Below are positions 31,608 to 38,750 of a stretch of DNA of 64,000 nt, piece by piece. The first letter of the stretch is position 1; the number at the start of each line of letters is the position of its first letter. The notes beneath the pieces were generated by a model that had not been told where the DNA came from, ran no database searches, and worked only from the letters and a program-made list of their open reading frames with translations. Source of the stretch: Streptomyces cavernicola (GTDB taxonomy: Bacteria > Actinomycetota > Actinomycetes > Streptomycetales > Streptomycetaceae); assembly GCF_029968035.1 (NCBI RefSeq), contig NZ_JASCIQ010000039.1, positions 18,211-82,210 on the forward strand, in the 5' to 3' direction. A program made the position numbers and the translations under genes.

Positions 31608-32249
31608 CTACCTCAGCGCGTCCGCGACCTCCTTCGCCGCGTCCAGGACTCGCTCCCCCACCCGTTCCGGGACCGCGTCCGCCAGCATCACCACTCCTAC
31701 GCTGCCCTCTATGCCCGTGACCCCCACCAGCGGGGCCGCCGCGCCGCTCGCGCCGGCCTCCAGCTCGCCGTGGGTGAGCGTGTAGCCGGGGTCGCTGAGC
31801 AGGCCCTGGCGCGCGGAGAGTATGGCCTTGCCCGCGGCGCCCCGGTCGAGCGGGTGCCGGAAGCCCGTGCGGTACGCCACGTGGTAGTCGGTCCAGGTCG
31901 GCTCGACCACCGCCACCGCGAGCGCCTCCGCCCCGTCGACCATCGTCAGGTGCGCGGTGGCCCCGATGTCCTCGGCGAGCGCGCGCAGCGCGGGCAGCGC
32001 GGCCTCGCGGACCAGCGGGTGCACCTGCCGGCCGAGGCGCAGCACGCCGAGGCCGACGCGGGCGCGGCCGCCCAGGTCACGGCGGACCAGGGTGTGCTGC
32101 TCCAGGGTGGCGAGCAGCCGGTAGACCACGGTGCGGTTGACCCCGAGCTTGTTGGACAGCTCCGTGACGGTCAGGCCGTGGTCGGTGTCGGCGAGCAATT
32201 TGAGGACCCGCAGGCCTCGGTCGAGCGTCTGAGAAGTCTCCGCGGTCAC
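31608..32249 (-). CDS. hpdR: IclR-family transcriptional regulator, probably HpdR
   Basis: A 213-residue regulator: an N-terminal helix-turn-helix (L-T-V-T-E-L-S-N-K-L-G-V-N-R-T-V-V-Y-R-L-L) and the IclR effector domain, with Y-R-T-G-F-R-H-P-L-D-R-G-A-A-G-K-A-I-L as its hallmark. An IclR-type protein named HpdR is reported to repress hppD and hpdA in S. coelicolor, and the gene there lies a few genes from hppD, as here; I assign the symbol from that recollection. The effector domain is slightly short but intact. It is divergent from the small membrane protein at 32740. Confidence 0.75.
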   Translation of the reverse strand: MTAETSQTLDRGLRVLKLLADTDHGLTVTELSNKLGVNRTVVYRLLATLEQHTLVRRDLGGRARVGLGVLRLGRQVHPLVREAALPALRALAEDIGATAHLTMVDGAEALAVAVVEPTWTDYHVAYRTGFRHPLDRGAAGKAILSARQGLLSDPGYTLTHGELEAGASGAAAPLVGVTGIEGSVGVVMLADAVPERVGERVLDAAKEVADALR

Positions 32250-32367
32250 GACGCCCTCTCCTTAGAGGTGAGTTGCGACGGCCCCGATACGACGTTCCGC
32301 CACCGAGTCCCGTCGGTGACGCGCGTCAGAGGCCGCCGGGCGAAGAGGCGGCCGGGGCACGCTCGCC

Positions 32368-32389
32368 CCGGTGCCACCTGTGGCACCGG
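32368..32389. promoter_or_regulatory. Inverted repeat upstream of the IclR gene
   Basis: CCGGTGCCA (32368-32376) and its complement TGGCACCGG (32381-32389) around CCTG, about 120 bp upstream of the regulator's start. Length and symmetry suit an operator or a hairpin. The rest of the 490-bp gap (32250-32739) shows no gene. Confidence 0.45.
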
Positions 32390-32739
32390 CTGCGCTCCGC
32401 GGCGGCGTTGCCACGGGGCGTGTACGTTTCCCCGGGACAGTAGCGAGCTTGTCCCGCTGAGCGGAAGACTTTGTCCAGAATCCGGGCACCCAGCTCTACG
32501 GACAGGCGTGGATCAGGTGCGGTTTGCCCCTTTGGGGACCTTGGGCCGCCGAGGTCGCGCCCGCTTCGGGACTTCCGGCTCGTGGCCGGGGACCTTTGCG
32601 GGCGCCCTGGGTGTCGTACGCACATTACGTTGGCCCTCAGTCGGCCCGCGGCCCCGTCCACGACCCGGACCGGCACACCGGGACCCGAACCGCAAGCCGT
32701 CTCAGCAACCGCAAGCCGTCTCAGCAAAGGCCGCCGCAC

Positions 32740-32916
32740 ATGAAGCTCCGCCGTACCGCCCTCTTCTGCGTCGCCGTCTCCGTCGGCACGGGCGCGGTCC
32801 TCTGGGCGGTGCCCACGGCGGCCGCCACGGCGGTCACCTGCGCGCTGACGCTCGCGGTCGGCGCGGGGATGGTCGCGCTCGGCCGCCACGGACGGCCGCC
32901 GGGCCAGCGGGGCTGA
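32740..32916 (+). CDS. Small two-helix membrane protein
   Basis: A 58-residue protein made almost entirely of two hydrophobic segments, F-C-V-A-V-S-V-G-T-G-A-V-L-W and C-A-L-T-L-A-V-G-A-G-M-V-A-L, with a basic end. Just upstream an 18-bp unit containing CAAGCCGTCTCAGCAA is repeated in tandem (about 32691-32729), the second copy running into AAAGG, which may act as the ribosome site. Codon use is typical of the genome. Function unknown; it could be spurious, but hydrophobicity and codon bias favour a gene. Confidence 0.55.
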   Translation: MKLRRTALFCVAVSVGTGAVLWAVPTAAATAVTCALTLAVGAGMVALGRHGRPPGQRG

Positions 32917-33000
32917 GCGGGCCGAGAGGAGCCGGGAGCGGGCCGAGAGGGGGCCGGGAGCGGGCCGAGAGGGGACCGAGAGGGGGTCCAGAAAGGCCCG
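32915..33000. repeat. Degenerate tandem repeats
   Basis: Several imperfect copies of GGGAGCGGGCCGAGAGG fill the convergent gap between the small membrane protein and the helicase gene. Confidence 0.75.
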
Positions 33001-33028
33001 CCGGGGCCCAACTGCCCCTCCCCCGGGC

Positions 33029-34828
33029 TCACTTCATCCGGGTCGCCCACTCCTGGACCTTGGCGATGCGCTGCCGGATCTGTCCCGCCGTGGCCTCCGC
33101 GCTCGGCGGGCCGCCGCAGACGCGGCGCAGCTCGGTGTGGATCACGCCGTGCGGCTTGCCGGACTGGTGGGTGTACGCCGACACCATCGTGTTCAGCGAC
33201 TTCCGCAGTTCCAGCAGCTCCTTGTGGGAGACCACCGGCCGCCGGTCGGCGGGCAGTTCGAGCAGGTCGGCGTCCTCGTCGGGCTTCTTCCTGCTGTGCG
33301 CGATCTGCCGGGCCTGCCGCTTCTGAAGCAGCATCTGCACCTGGTCGGGTTCGAGCAGCCCCGGGATGCCCAGGTAGTCCTGCTCCTCCTCGCTGCCCGG
33401 GTGCGCCTGCATGCCGAACTCGGCGCCGTCGTACAGGACTCGGTCGAAGACGGCCTCGGACTCCAGGGCCTCGAAGGAGAACTGCTCCTGCTCGCCGGTG
33501 TCCTCGTCCTCCTGCCGGTTCGCCTCGTCCATCTCCTTCTCGGACTCGGCGTACGGGTCCTCCTCGCCGTCCTTCTTCGGCTTGTCGAGGACGTGGTCGC
33601 GCTCGGCCTCCATCTCGTTGGCGAAGCCGAGGAGGTCGGGGATGGTCGGCAGGAACACGGATGCGGTCTCGCCGCGCCGCCGGGACCGTACGAAACGGCC
33701 GACGGCCTGGGCGAAGAACAGCGGCGTCGAGATCGTCGTCGCGTACACCCCGACGGCGAGACGGGGCACGTCGACGCCCTCGGACACCATGCGGACCGCG
33801 ACCATCCAGCGGGAGTCGTCGCCGCTGAACTCGTCGATCCTCTTGGACGCGCCGGTGTCGTCGGAGAGGACGACCGTCGCCTTCGTGCCGGTGATCTCGC
33901 GGATCAGCTTGGCGTAGGCGCGGGCCGAGTCCTGGTCGGAGGCGATGACGAGGCCGCCCGCGTCCGGGATGCCCTTGCGGACCTCGGTGAGGCGCTGGTC
34001 GGCGGCCTTCAGGACGTTCGGCATCCAGTCGCCGCGCGGGTCGAGCGCGGTGCGCCAGGCCTGGCTGACGGCGTCCTTCGTCATCGGCTCGCCGAGCCGG
34101 GCCGCGATCTCGTCGCCCGCCTTCGTCCGCCAGCGCATGTTGCCGCTGTACGAGAGGAAGATGACGGGCCGCACGACGCCGTCGCCGAGGGCGTTGCCGT
34201 AGCCGTACGTGTAGTCGGCGGACGAGCGCCGGATGCCCTGGTTGTCCTCCTCGTACGTGACGAAGGGGATCGGGTTGGTGTCCGAGCGGAACGGGGTGCC
34301 GGTGAGCGCGAGGCGGCGGGTCGCGGGCTCGAAGGCCTCCAGGCAGGCCTCGCCCCAGGACTTGGAGTCGCCGGCGTGGTGGATCTCGTCGAGGATCACC
34401 AGGGTCTTGCGCTGCTCGGAGCGGTTGCGGTGCAGCATCGGGCGCACTCCGACGCCCGCGTACGTGACGGCGACGCCCTGGTACTCCTTGCTGAGCGGGC
34501 CCGCGCTGTACTCCGGGTCCAGCTTGATCCCTATCCGGGCGGCGGCCTCGGCCCACTGCTTCTTCAGGTGCTCGGTCGGGGCGACCACCGTCACCTGCTG
34601 GACCACGTGGTGGTGCAGCAGCCAGGAGGCGAGGGTCAGCGCGAAGGTCGTCTTGCCTGCGCCGGGCGTCGCCACGGCGAGGAAGTCCCGCGGCTGCTCC
34701 TGGATGTACCGGTCCATGGCCCCCTGCTGCCAGGCCCGCAGCTTGCTGGCGGTGCCCCAGGGGGCGCGGCCGGGGAAGGCGGGGGAGAGGTGGTGGTTGG
34801 AGGTGGCGGCGGCGGTCGAGGTAGTCAC
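33029..34828 (-). CDS. DEAD/DEAH-box helicase, XPB-like
   Basis: A 599-residue superfamily-2 helicase. L-R-A-W-Q-Q-G-A-M is the Q-motif-like entry; Walker A is A-T-P-G-A-G-K-T-T (about residues 53-61) and the DEAH-like box is I-L-D-E-I-H-H-A-G. T-G-T-P-F-R-S and, in the second RecA domain, S-E-G-V-D-V-P-R-L and Q-A-V-G-R-F-V-R-S-R follow. A charged acidic insert (E-M-D-E-A-N-R-Q-E-D-E-D-T-G) sits in the C-terminal third. This DNA-repair-type helicase is common in Streptomyces; its exact role is not settled. Confidence 0.9.
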   Translation of the reverse strand: MTTSTAAATSNHHLSPAFPGRAPWGTASKLRAWQQGAMDRYIQEQPRDFLAVATPGAGKTTFALTLASWLLHHHVVQQVTVVAPTEHLKKQWAEAAARIGIKLDPEYSAGPLSKEYQGVAVTYAGVGVRPMLHRNRSEQRKTLVILDEIHHAGDSKSWGEACLEAFEPATRRLALTGTPFRSDTNPIPFVTYEEDNQGIRRSSADYTYGYGNALGDGVVRPVIFLSYSGNMRWRTKAGDEIAARLGEPMTKDAVSQAWRTALDPRGDWMPNVLKAADQRLTEVRKGIPDAGGLVIASDQDSARAYAKLIREITGTKATVVLSDDTGASKRIDEFSGDDSRWMVAVRMVSEGVDVPRLAVGVYATTISTPLFFAQAVGRFVRSRRRGETASVFLPTIPDLLGFANEMEAERDHVLDKPKKDGEEDPYAESEKEMDEANRQEDEDTGEQEQFSFEALESEAVFDRVLYDGAEFGMQAHPGSEEEQDYLGIPGLLEPDQVQMLLQKRQARQIAHSRKKPDEDADLLELPADRRPVVSHKELLELRKSLNTMVSAYTHQSGKPHGVIHTELRRVCGGPPSAEATAGQIRQRIAKVQEWATRMK

Positions 34829-34948
34829 GGTCTCCGTCGGGGTTCCTGCGCACTGCGCTCGGCTACGTATGACAACCGGGCCACCTTACCGGTGACACGA
34901 TGACGACTCCGGTCGACTTGACCGGAGCCGTCGGGGGTGGGACGGGGC

Positions 34949-35332
34949 TCACATCGCCGCGTGCAGCGCCTTGAGTCTTCCGGCGATCTCGGCGACATCT
35001 TCCAGACTGCCTGCCGCTACCTCGATCACCAGCTTGTACGCCTCCTCCTGATCGACATCGAGCATCTCGGTGCCGTTGATGTCGAGGAAGACCACGGTGC
35101 ACATCCAGGCCATCGGCTTGTTCCCGTCGACCAGCGGATGGTTCACGGCCAGCGAGTGCAGCAGGGAGGCCGCCTTTTCGAACAGGTCCGTGTACGCCTC
35201 GACGCCGAACATCTGGGACTGGGGGCGGTTCACCGCAGAGGTGAGCAGGCCCAGGTCACGTACGGCGATCTGCTGCGGGCCACAGGCCAGCTCGGCCAAG
35301 TCCAGGACTTCCTGGACCGTCAGGTATTTCAC
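34949..35332 (-). CDS. Doc-family toxin with an altered Fic motif
   Basis: A 127-residue death-on-curing protein that would phosphorylate EF-Tu if active. The start M-K-Y-L-T-V-Q-E-V-L-D-L-A fits the family. The active-site motif reads H-P-L-V-D-G-N-K-P-M-A-W, where relatives have G-N-K-R-T-A-W: the Arg that contacts nucleotide phosphate is replaced by Pro (codon CCG). The GTG start at 35332 follows the antitoxin stop with no gap, and GGGGGAG lies just upstream. The order antitoxin then toxin and the tight coupling are standard. The substitution may have inactivated the toxin. Confidence 0.88.
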   Translation of the reverse strand: MKYLTVQEVLDLAELACGPQQIAVRDLGLLTSAVNRPQSQMFGVEAYTDLFEKAASLLHSLAVNHPLVDGNKPMAWMCTVVFLDINGTEMLDVDQEEAYKLVIEVAAGSLEDVAEIAGRLKALHAAM

Positions 35333-35536
35333 TCACTCCCCCAGCCTGCGCAACAGGTCAGCGTGGCGGGCCGCGTACTTCTCGCCGAGCCGCCGGACTT
35401 CCGCCCGGTCCGCTTCCTGCTCCAGATAACGGTCGATCGCCTGCAACACCACGGCGTGCATGCTGCGTCCCTCCTCGTCGGCCCGCTGTCTGAGTGCGTC
35501 CTGCTGATCGTCACGAAGACGTAGGTTCATCGCCAT
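35333..35536 (-). CDS. Ribbon-helix-helix antitoxin of the Doc pair
   Basis: A 67-residue protein. Residues about 1-45 (M-N-L-R-L-R-D-D-Q-Q-D-A-L-R-Q-R-A, then S-M-H-A-V-V-L-Q-A-I-D-R-Y-L) form an Arc/CopG-type ribbon-helix-helix, followed by an acidic, helical toxin-binding tail. Starts at 35536 or 35530 are both possible; no clear ribosome site is present, so the transcript may begin at the ATG. It stops directly before the toxin GTG. It is expected to repress its own promoter through the repeats at 35536-35571. Confidence 0.85.
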   Translation of the reverse strand: MAMNLRLRDDQQDALRQRADEEGRSMHAVVLQAIDRYLEQEADRAEVRRLGEKYAARHADLLRRLGE

Positions 35537-35571
35537 ACCAAAACGGTACCAAGTATGGGGTCACTTTGGTA
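35536..35571. promoter_or_regulatory. Operator-like repeats in front of the antitoxin gene
   Basis: TACCAAA (35536-35542) and TTTGGTA (35565-35571) form a 7-bp inverted pair, and GGTACCAAG (35545-35553) lies between them, so TACCAA/TTGGTA occurs three times in 36 bp. The stretch is AT-rich for this genome and sits at the antitoxin start, the expected place for autoregulation. It also overlaps the end of the neighbouring MFS gene. Confidence 0.65.
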
Positions 35572-37213
35572 CTGGTTTCCGCTCCCGCAGCCGTCCCGCC
35601 GCGAACACGCCCGTGAGGGCGACCGCGGTCGAGAGGGCGAAGACCGCGAGGAAGGCCGTTGGCTGGGAATTCGTGGCGGCGGTCGCGTGGCCCGGCGTGC
35701 CCAGCGCTCCCCCGCCCACCGCTCCTCCGCCCACCGCTCCTCCGCCCACCGCTCCTCCGCCCAGCGCCGCGAACGCCGCGCCGCCCGCGGCGAGGAGCAG
35801 GATGTTGGAGAGCCCGTCGGAGATCTGCAGGGCGGCCGAGTTGCCGCCCGCCTCGCTGGGCGCGGAGAGCTTGAGCAGCAGCACGCTCGTCGACGAGATC
35901 GTCAGGCCCATCCCGAAGCAGCCCCAGGCCCAGGCGACGGCCACGGTCCAGACGGGCACGGCGGGGATCAGCACGGTCGGCGCGGCCGCGATGGCCAGGG
36001 CGACGAGCAGCATGCCGAGCCTGACCAGGGGTTCGCGGTGCGGTTCGAGGCGGGGCCTGGACTGCACCCAGGAGCCGAGGGCCCAGGTCGCGCCGCCGAC
36101 GGCGAGGGAGAGCCCGGCCATCGTCGGCGACAGCCCGCGCTGCGTGACGAGCATCAGCGGTACGAAGGACTCGGCGGCGATGAACGACCCGGCCGCGATG
36201 CCGCGCAGCAGCACCACCGCGGGCAGCCCGCGCGCGGCCCGGAACGTGCCGTGCGGCAGCAGCCCCAGGGGGTGTCTCCCCGATCTTTGCGGATCAGCCT
36301 GCGGCGTCTGGTGCGTGCTCTCGGCGTGCGCCCGAATCTCCCTCGTACTGGACGTACTTGGGTGATTCGGGCGTGCGGCGAGAGTGCGTGCCAGGCGTCG
36401 CGGGCCCGCAAAGATCGGGGAGACACCCCCTAGCGCGGAGGGCACGAGCAGCGCGGCCCCCGCGAGCGCCGGGGCGAGCGACCAGGGGCTGAGCTCGTGC
36501 CCCGCGTACTGGAGGAGTGCGGCGCCGCCGGAGATGCCGAGGGCGAGACGGAGCCGGCGCGGGTCGAAGCCCGCCGGGGCCCCGTCCGGCGGGCCCGCGG
36601 CCATCCGGCGGATGGCGGGGAGCGCGAGGGCCAGCGGGATCACGACCAGGGCGGGGATGCCGAGGAACACCCAGCGCCAGCCGAGCCGTTCGGTGACCGT
36701 GCCGGCGGCGAGCGGGCCCACGATCGACGGCACGACCCAGCTCGCCGCGAACGCCGCCATGATCGCCGGACGCAGCCGCTCCGGGTAGGCCCGGCTGACC
36801 ACCACGTACAGGGCGACGATCACCAGGCCGCCGCCGAGGCCCTGGACGGCGCGGCCGAGGACGAAGAGCCACATGGCGCCCGCGGTGCCGGAGAGCAGCA
36901 GGCCCGCGGCGAACGCGCCGATCCCGGCGGTCAGCGGGCCGAGCGGGCCGTTCCGGTCGGACCACTGGCCGGCGAGGACCATGCCGAACAGGCTCGTCGT
37001 GAAGTAGCCGGAGAACGCGAAGGCGTAGAGCGCGACGCCGTCCAACTCCCGTGCGGCGACCGGCATCGCGGTGCCGACGGCGGTCGCCTCGAACGCGATG
37101 AGGAGGACGACGGAGACGATGCCGATGCTCAGCGCGCGGTACGGGCGGCGCAGCACCCCGCCCTCACGCGGCGTCCCCCGCAGGGCGCCGGCGTCCCGCT
37201 CGGTCGTGGTCAT
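35561..37213 (-). CDS. MFS multidrug-type transporter carrying an in-frame element
   Basis: A 550-residue major-facilitator efflux protein. Motifs include G-Q-W-S-D-R-N-G-P-L-G-P-L (motif A) after helix 2, G-R-A-V-Q-G-L-G-G-G-L and the C-terminal helices. ATG 37213 is chosen because the frame then begins with a short basic tail ahead of helix 1. Residues about 261-316 (A-L-G-G-V-S-P-I-F ... R-S-G-R-H-P-L-G) are polar, Arg/His/Thr-rich and unlike the rest; they are encoded by the palindromic element at 36268-36430 and lie in the central cytoplasmic loop. A 15-bp tandem repeat near the end encodes G-G-G-A-V units. Whether the protein still works is unknown. Confidence 0.88.
   Translation of the reverse strand: MTTTERDAGALRGTPREGGVLRRPYRALSIGIVSVVLLIAFEATAVGTAMPVAARELDGVALYAFAFSGYFTTSLFGMVLAGQWSDRNGPLGPLTAGIGAFAAGLLLSGTAGAMWLFVLGRAVQGLGGGLVIVALYVVVSRAYPERLRPAIMAAFAASWVVPSIVGPLAAGTVTERLGWRWVFLGIPALVVIPLALALPAIRRMAAGPPDGAPAGFDPRRLRLALGISGGAALLQYAGHELSPWSLAPALAGAALLVPSALGGVSPIFAGPRRLARTLAARPNHPSTSSTREIRAHAESTHQTPQADPQRSGRHPLGLLPHGTFRAARGLPAVVLLRGIAAGSFIAAESFVPLMLVTQRGLSPTMAGLSLAVGGATWALGSWVQSRPRLEPHREPLVRLGMLLVALAIAAAPTVLIPAVPVWTVAVAWAWGCFGMGLTISSTSVLLLKLSAPSEAGGNSAALQISDGLSNILLLAAGGAAFAALGGGAVGGGAVGGGAVGGGALGTPGHATAATNSQPTAFLAVFALSTAVALTGVFAAGRLRERKPVPK
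36268..36430. mobile_element. 163-bp palindromic MITE-like element inside the MFS gene
   Basis: Perfect 25-bp terminal inverted repeats (36268-36292 and 36406-36430) begin GGGGGTGTCTCCCCGATC. The interior continues the pairing: CTCTCGGCG / GCGGCGAGAG, CCGAATC / GATTCGG, and an apex GTACTGGACGTAC, with several differences that are G-U compatible. With a TA at the right edge (36431-36432) and CA at the left, the insertion plus a 2-bp duplication would be 165 bp, i.e. 55 codons, which keeps the host frame open. TA-targeted insertion is typical of IS630/mariner-type MITEs. No transposase is encoded. Confidence 0.85.
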
Positions 37214-37419
37214 GCGCGCCAGCGTAAGGGTCAACTGCCCTGGTGGCACCTGTCGTTGGGCGGCTTTCGGCTGGTCCCCCGGTCGTACGTCCCGCGGTCC
37301 CGAGCGGCGTACGTGAACGGGGTGTGGCAGTCGCGTCGCACCCTCGGCCGGGGCCTTGAGCGGGGTGTTCGCAGCGGCTTACGTTCACGGCCTCCCGTAC
37401 GACCGCCCCGCCGGGGGCC

Positions 37420-37905
37420 TCACTTCCCGTCGGCCGCGTCGAGGAGCGCCTGGACGTCCAGCTTGCCCATGCCCAGCATCGCCTTCATCGCGCGGTCGGC
37501 CCTGGCCCGGTCCGGGTCCGTGACCAGGTCGTTCAGGACGCTCGGCACGATCTGCCAGGACAGGCCGTACTTGTCCTTGAGCCAGCCGCACGGGCCCTCC
37601 TGGCCGCCGTCCGCGGTGAGCGCGGACCACAGCCGGTCGACCTCCTTCTGGTCGTCGCAGTCGACGGAGATCGAGCAGGCCTCGGTGAACTGGAACTCGG
37701 GGCCACCGTTGAGGGCCATGAACTCCGTTCCCGCCAGCTCGAACATGACCACGACGACGGTGCCGGGCTCCCCCGGGCCCACCTCGCCCCAGCGCTGCAC
37801 CTGCGTCACGCGGGAGTCGTCGAACAGCGACATGTAGAACTCGGCGGCCTCCTCGGCCTTGCCGTCGTACCAGAGACACGTCTTGATCTTCTGCGGCGTC
37901 GCCAT
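37420..37905 (-). CDS. VOC-superfamily protein (PhnB/YdhR-like)
   Basis: A 161-residue vicinal-oxygen-chelate protein. It opens K-I-K-T-C-L-W-Y-D-G-K-A-E-E-A-A-E-F-Y, then M-A-L-N-G-G-P-E-F-Q-F, then C-G-W-L-K-D-K-Y-G-L-S-W-Q-I-V-P, the standard PhnB-like (3-demethylubiquinone-9-methyltransferase-like domain) series. ATG 37905 follows AAAGGAGCCG. Members of this group are often of unknown function, with some involved in antibiotic or metal-ion tolerance. It is monocistronic, upstream of the MFS gene on the same strand. Confidence 0.85.
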   Translation of the reverse strand: MATPQKIKTCLWYDGKAEEAAEFYMSLFDDSRVTQVQRWGEVGPGEPGTVVVVMFELAGTEFMALNGGPEFQFTEACSISVDCDDQKEVDRLWSALTADGGQEGPCGWLKDKYGLSWQIVPSVLNDLVTDPDRARADRAMKAMLGMGKLDVQALLDAADGK

Positions 37906-37996
37906 GGGACGGCTCCTTTCCTCGGGCGCGCGAGGCGCGCGGTTCACAGGGGTAGACCCCGCGCCCTCCGGGAACTCATCGCCCGGCCCCGGCCCT

Positions 37997-38578
37997 TCAC
38001 CCCGCGGTGTGCTCCCAGACCTCCAGGAGATACGTACGCCCCTTCTGGCTGCCCCGCGTCGGCGGTACGTCCGCGCGCCGCCGGTACCCGGCCGCGCGGG
38101 CCACCGCGACGCTCGCCGCGTTGTCCGGCTCGATCTGCAGCCGGATTCGGTCGAGGCCCAGCGTCGTGTGGGCGTACTCGGTGAGCAGCCGGGTCGCGCG
38201 GGCGGCGAGGCGGCGGCCGCGGTGGGCGGCGCCGATCGCGTACCCGAGCGTGACCGCACCGGCCGGGCGCTCCGCGCCGAGCGAGCCGAGCAGCACCTCG
38301 CCCAGCGGGGTCGCGCCGTCCTCGGTGACGGCGAGCTGGATGCGGGTGCCGTCGGCGCGGGTGCTGCGGGCCCGGTCGAGGTAGGCGCGGGCGGCGACCA
38401 GGTCGAAAGGCGAGGCGAGCGGGGTGCGGTACGCGACGCCCGGCTCGTCGAAGAGCTCCACCATCGCGGGCAGGTCGTCCTCGGTCCACTCCCGCAGGAC
38501 CAGCCCGTCGCCGCGGATGGCCAAGCCCTCCTGCGCACCTTCCACAGCATCTCCACCTTCGATGTGCATGAAGCCCAT
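37997..38578 (-). CDS. GNAT-family N-acetyltransferase
   Basis: A 193-residue acetyltransferase of the RimJ/RimL type. L-V-L-R-E-W-T-E-D-D-L-P-A-M-V-E-L-F is the family N-terminus. G-Y-A-I-G-A-A-H-R-G-R-R-L-A-A-R-A is the acetyl-CoA loop (Q/R-x-x-G-x-G/A type), and L-D-R-I-R-L-Q-I-E-P-D-N-A-A-S follows. Start at 38578 or 38569; GGAAGGGG lies ahead of the first. The peptide acceptor cannot be assigned. It is divergent from the Ser/Thr kinase. Confidence 0.87.
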   Translation of the reverse strand: MGFMHIEGGDAVEGAQEGLAIRGDGLVLREWTEDDLPAMVELFDEPGVAYRTPLASPFDLVAARAYLDRARSTRADGTRIQLAVTEDGATPLGEVLLGSLGAERPAGAVTLGYAIGAAHRGRRLAARATRLLTEYAHTTLGLDRIRLQIEPDNAASVAVARAAGYRRRADVPPTRGSQKGRTYLLEVWEHTAG

Positions 38579-38750
38579 CCGCCCCTTCCGGCCTGCGTTT
38601 ACTCTGCACAGGCGTCCCGCCGCACAGGTCACGGGAGTCCCCTCCCGCCCCGCCTGCGACAGCGCTTCGCCCGCCTCGCCCCGAATCGTCGCCTGTGGGC
38701 CGAGGGCCCGCCACACCGGGGGTGTCAGGGCCTTGCGGCATGATGTGCGC

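Noticed and set aside
32262..32489. 75-codon minus-strand frame upstream of the IclR gene
   Set aside because: Low-complexity Arg/Pro/Ala content overlapping an inverted repeat, with no ribosome site.
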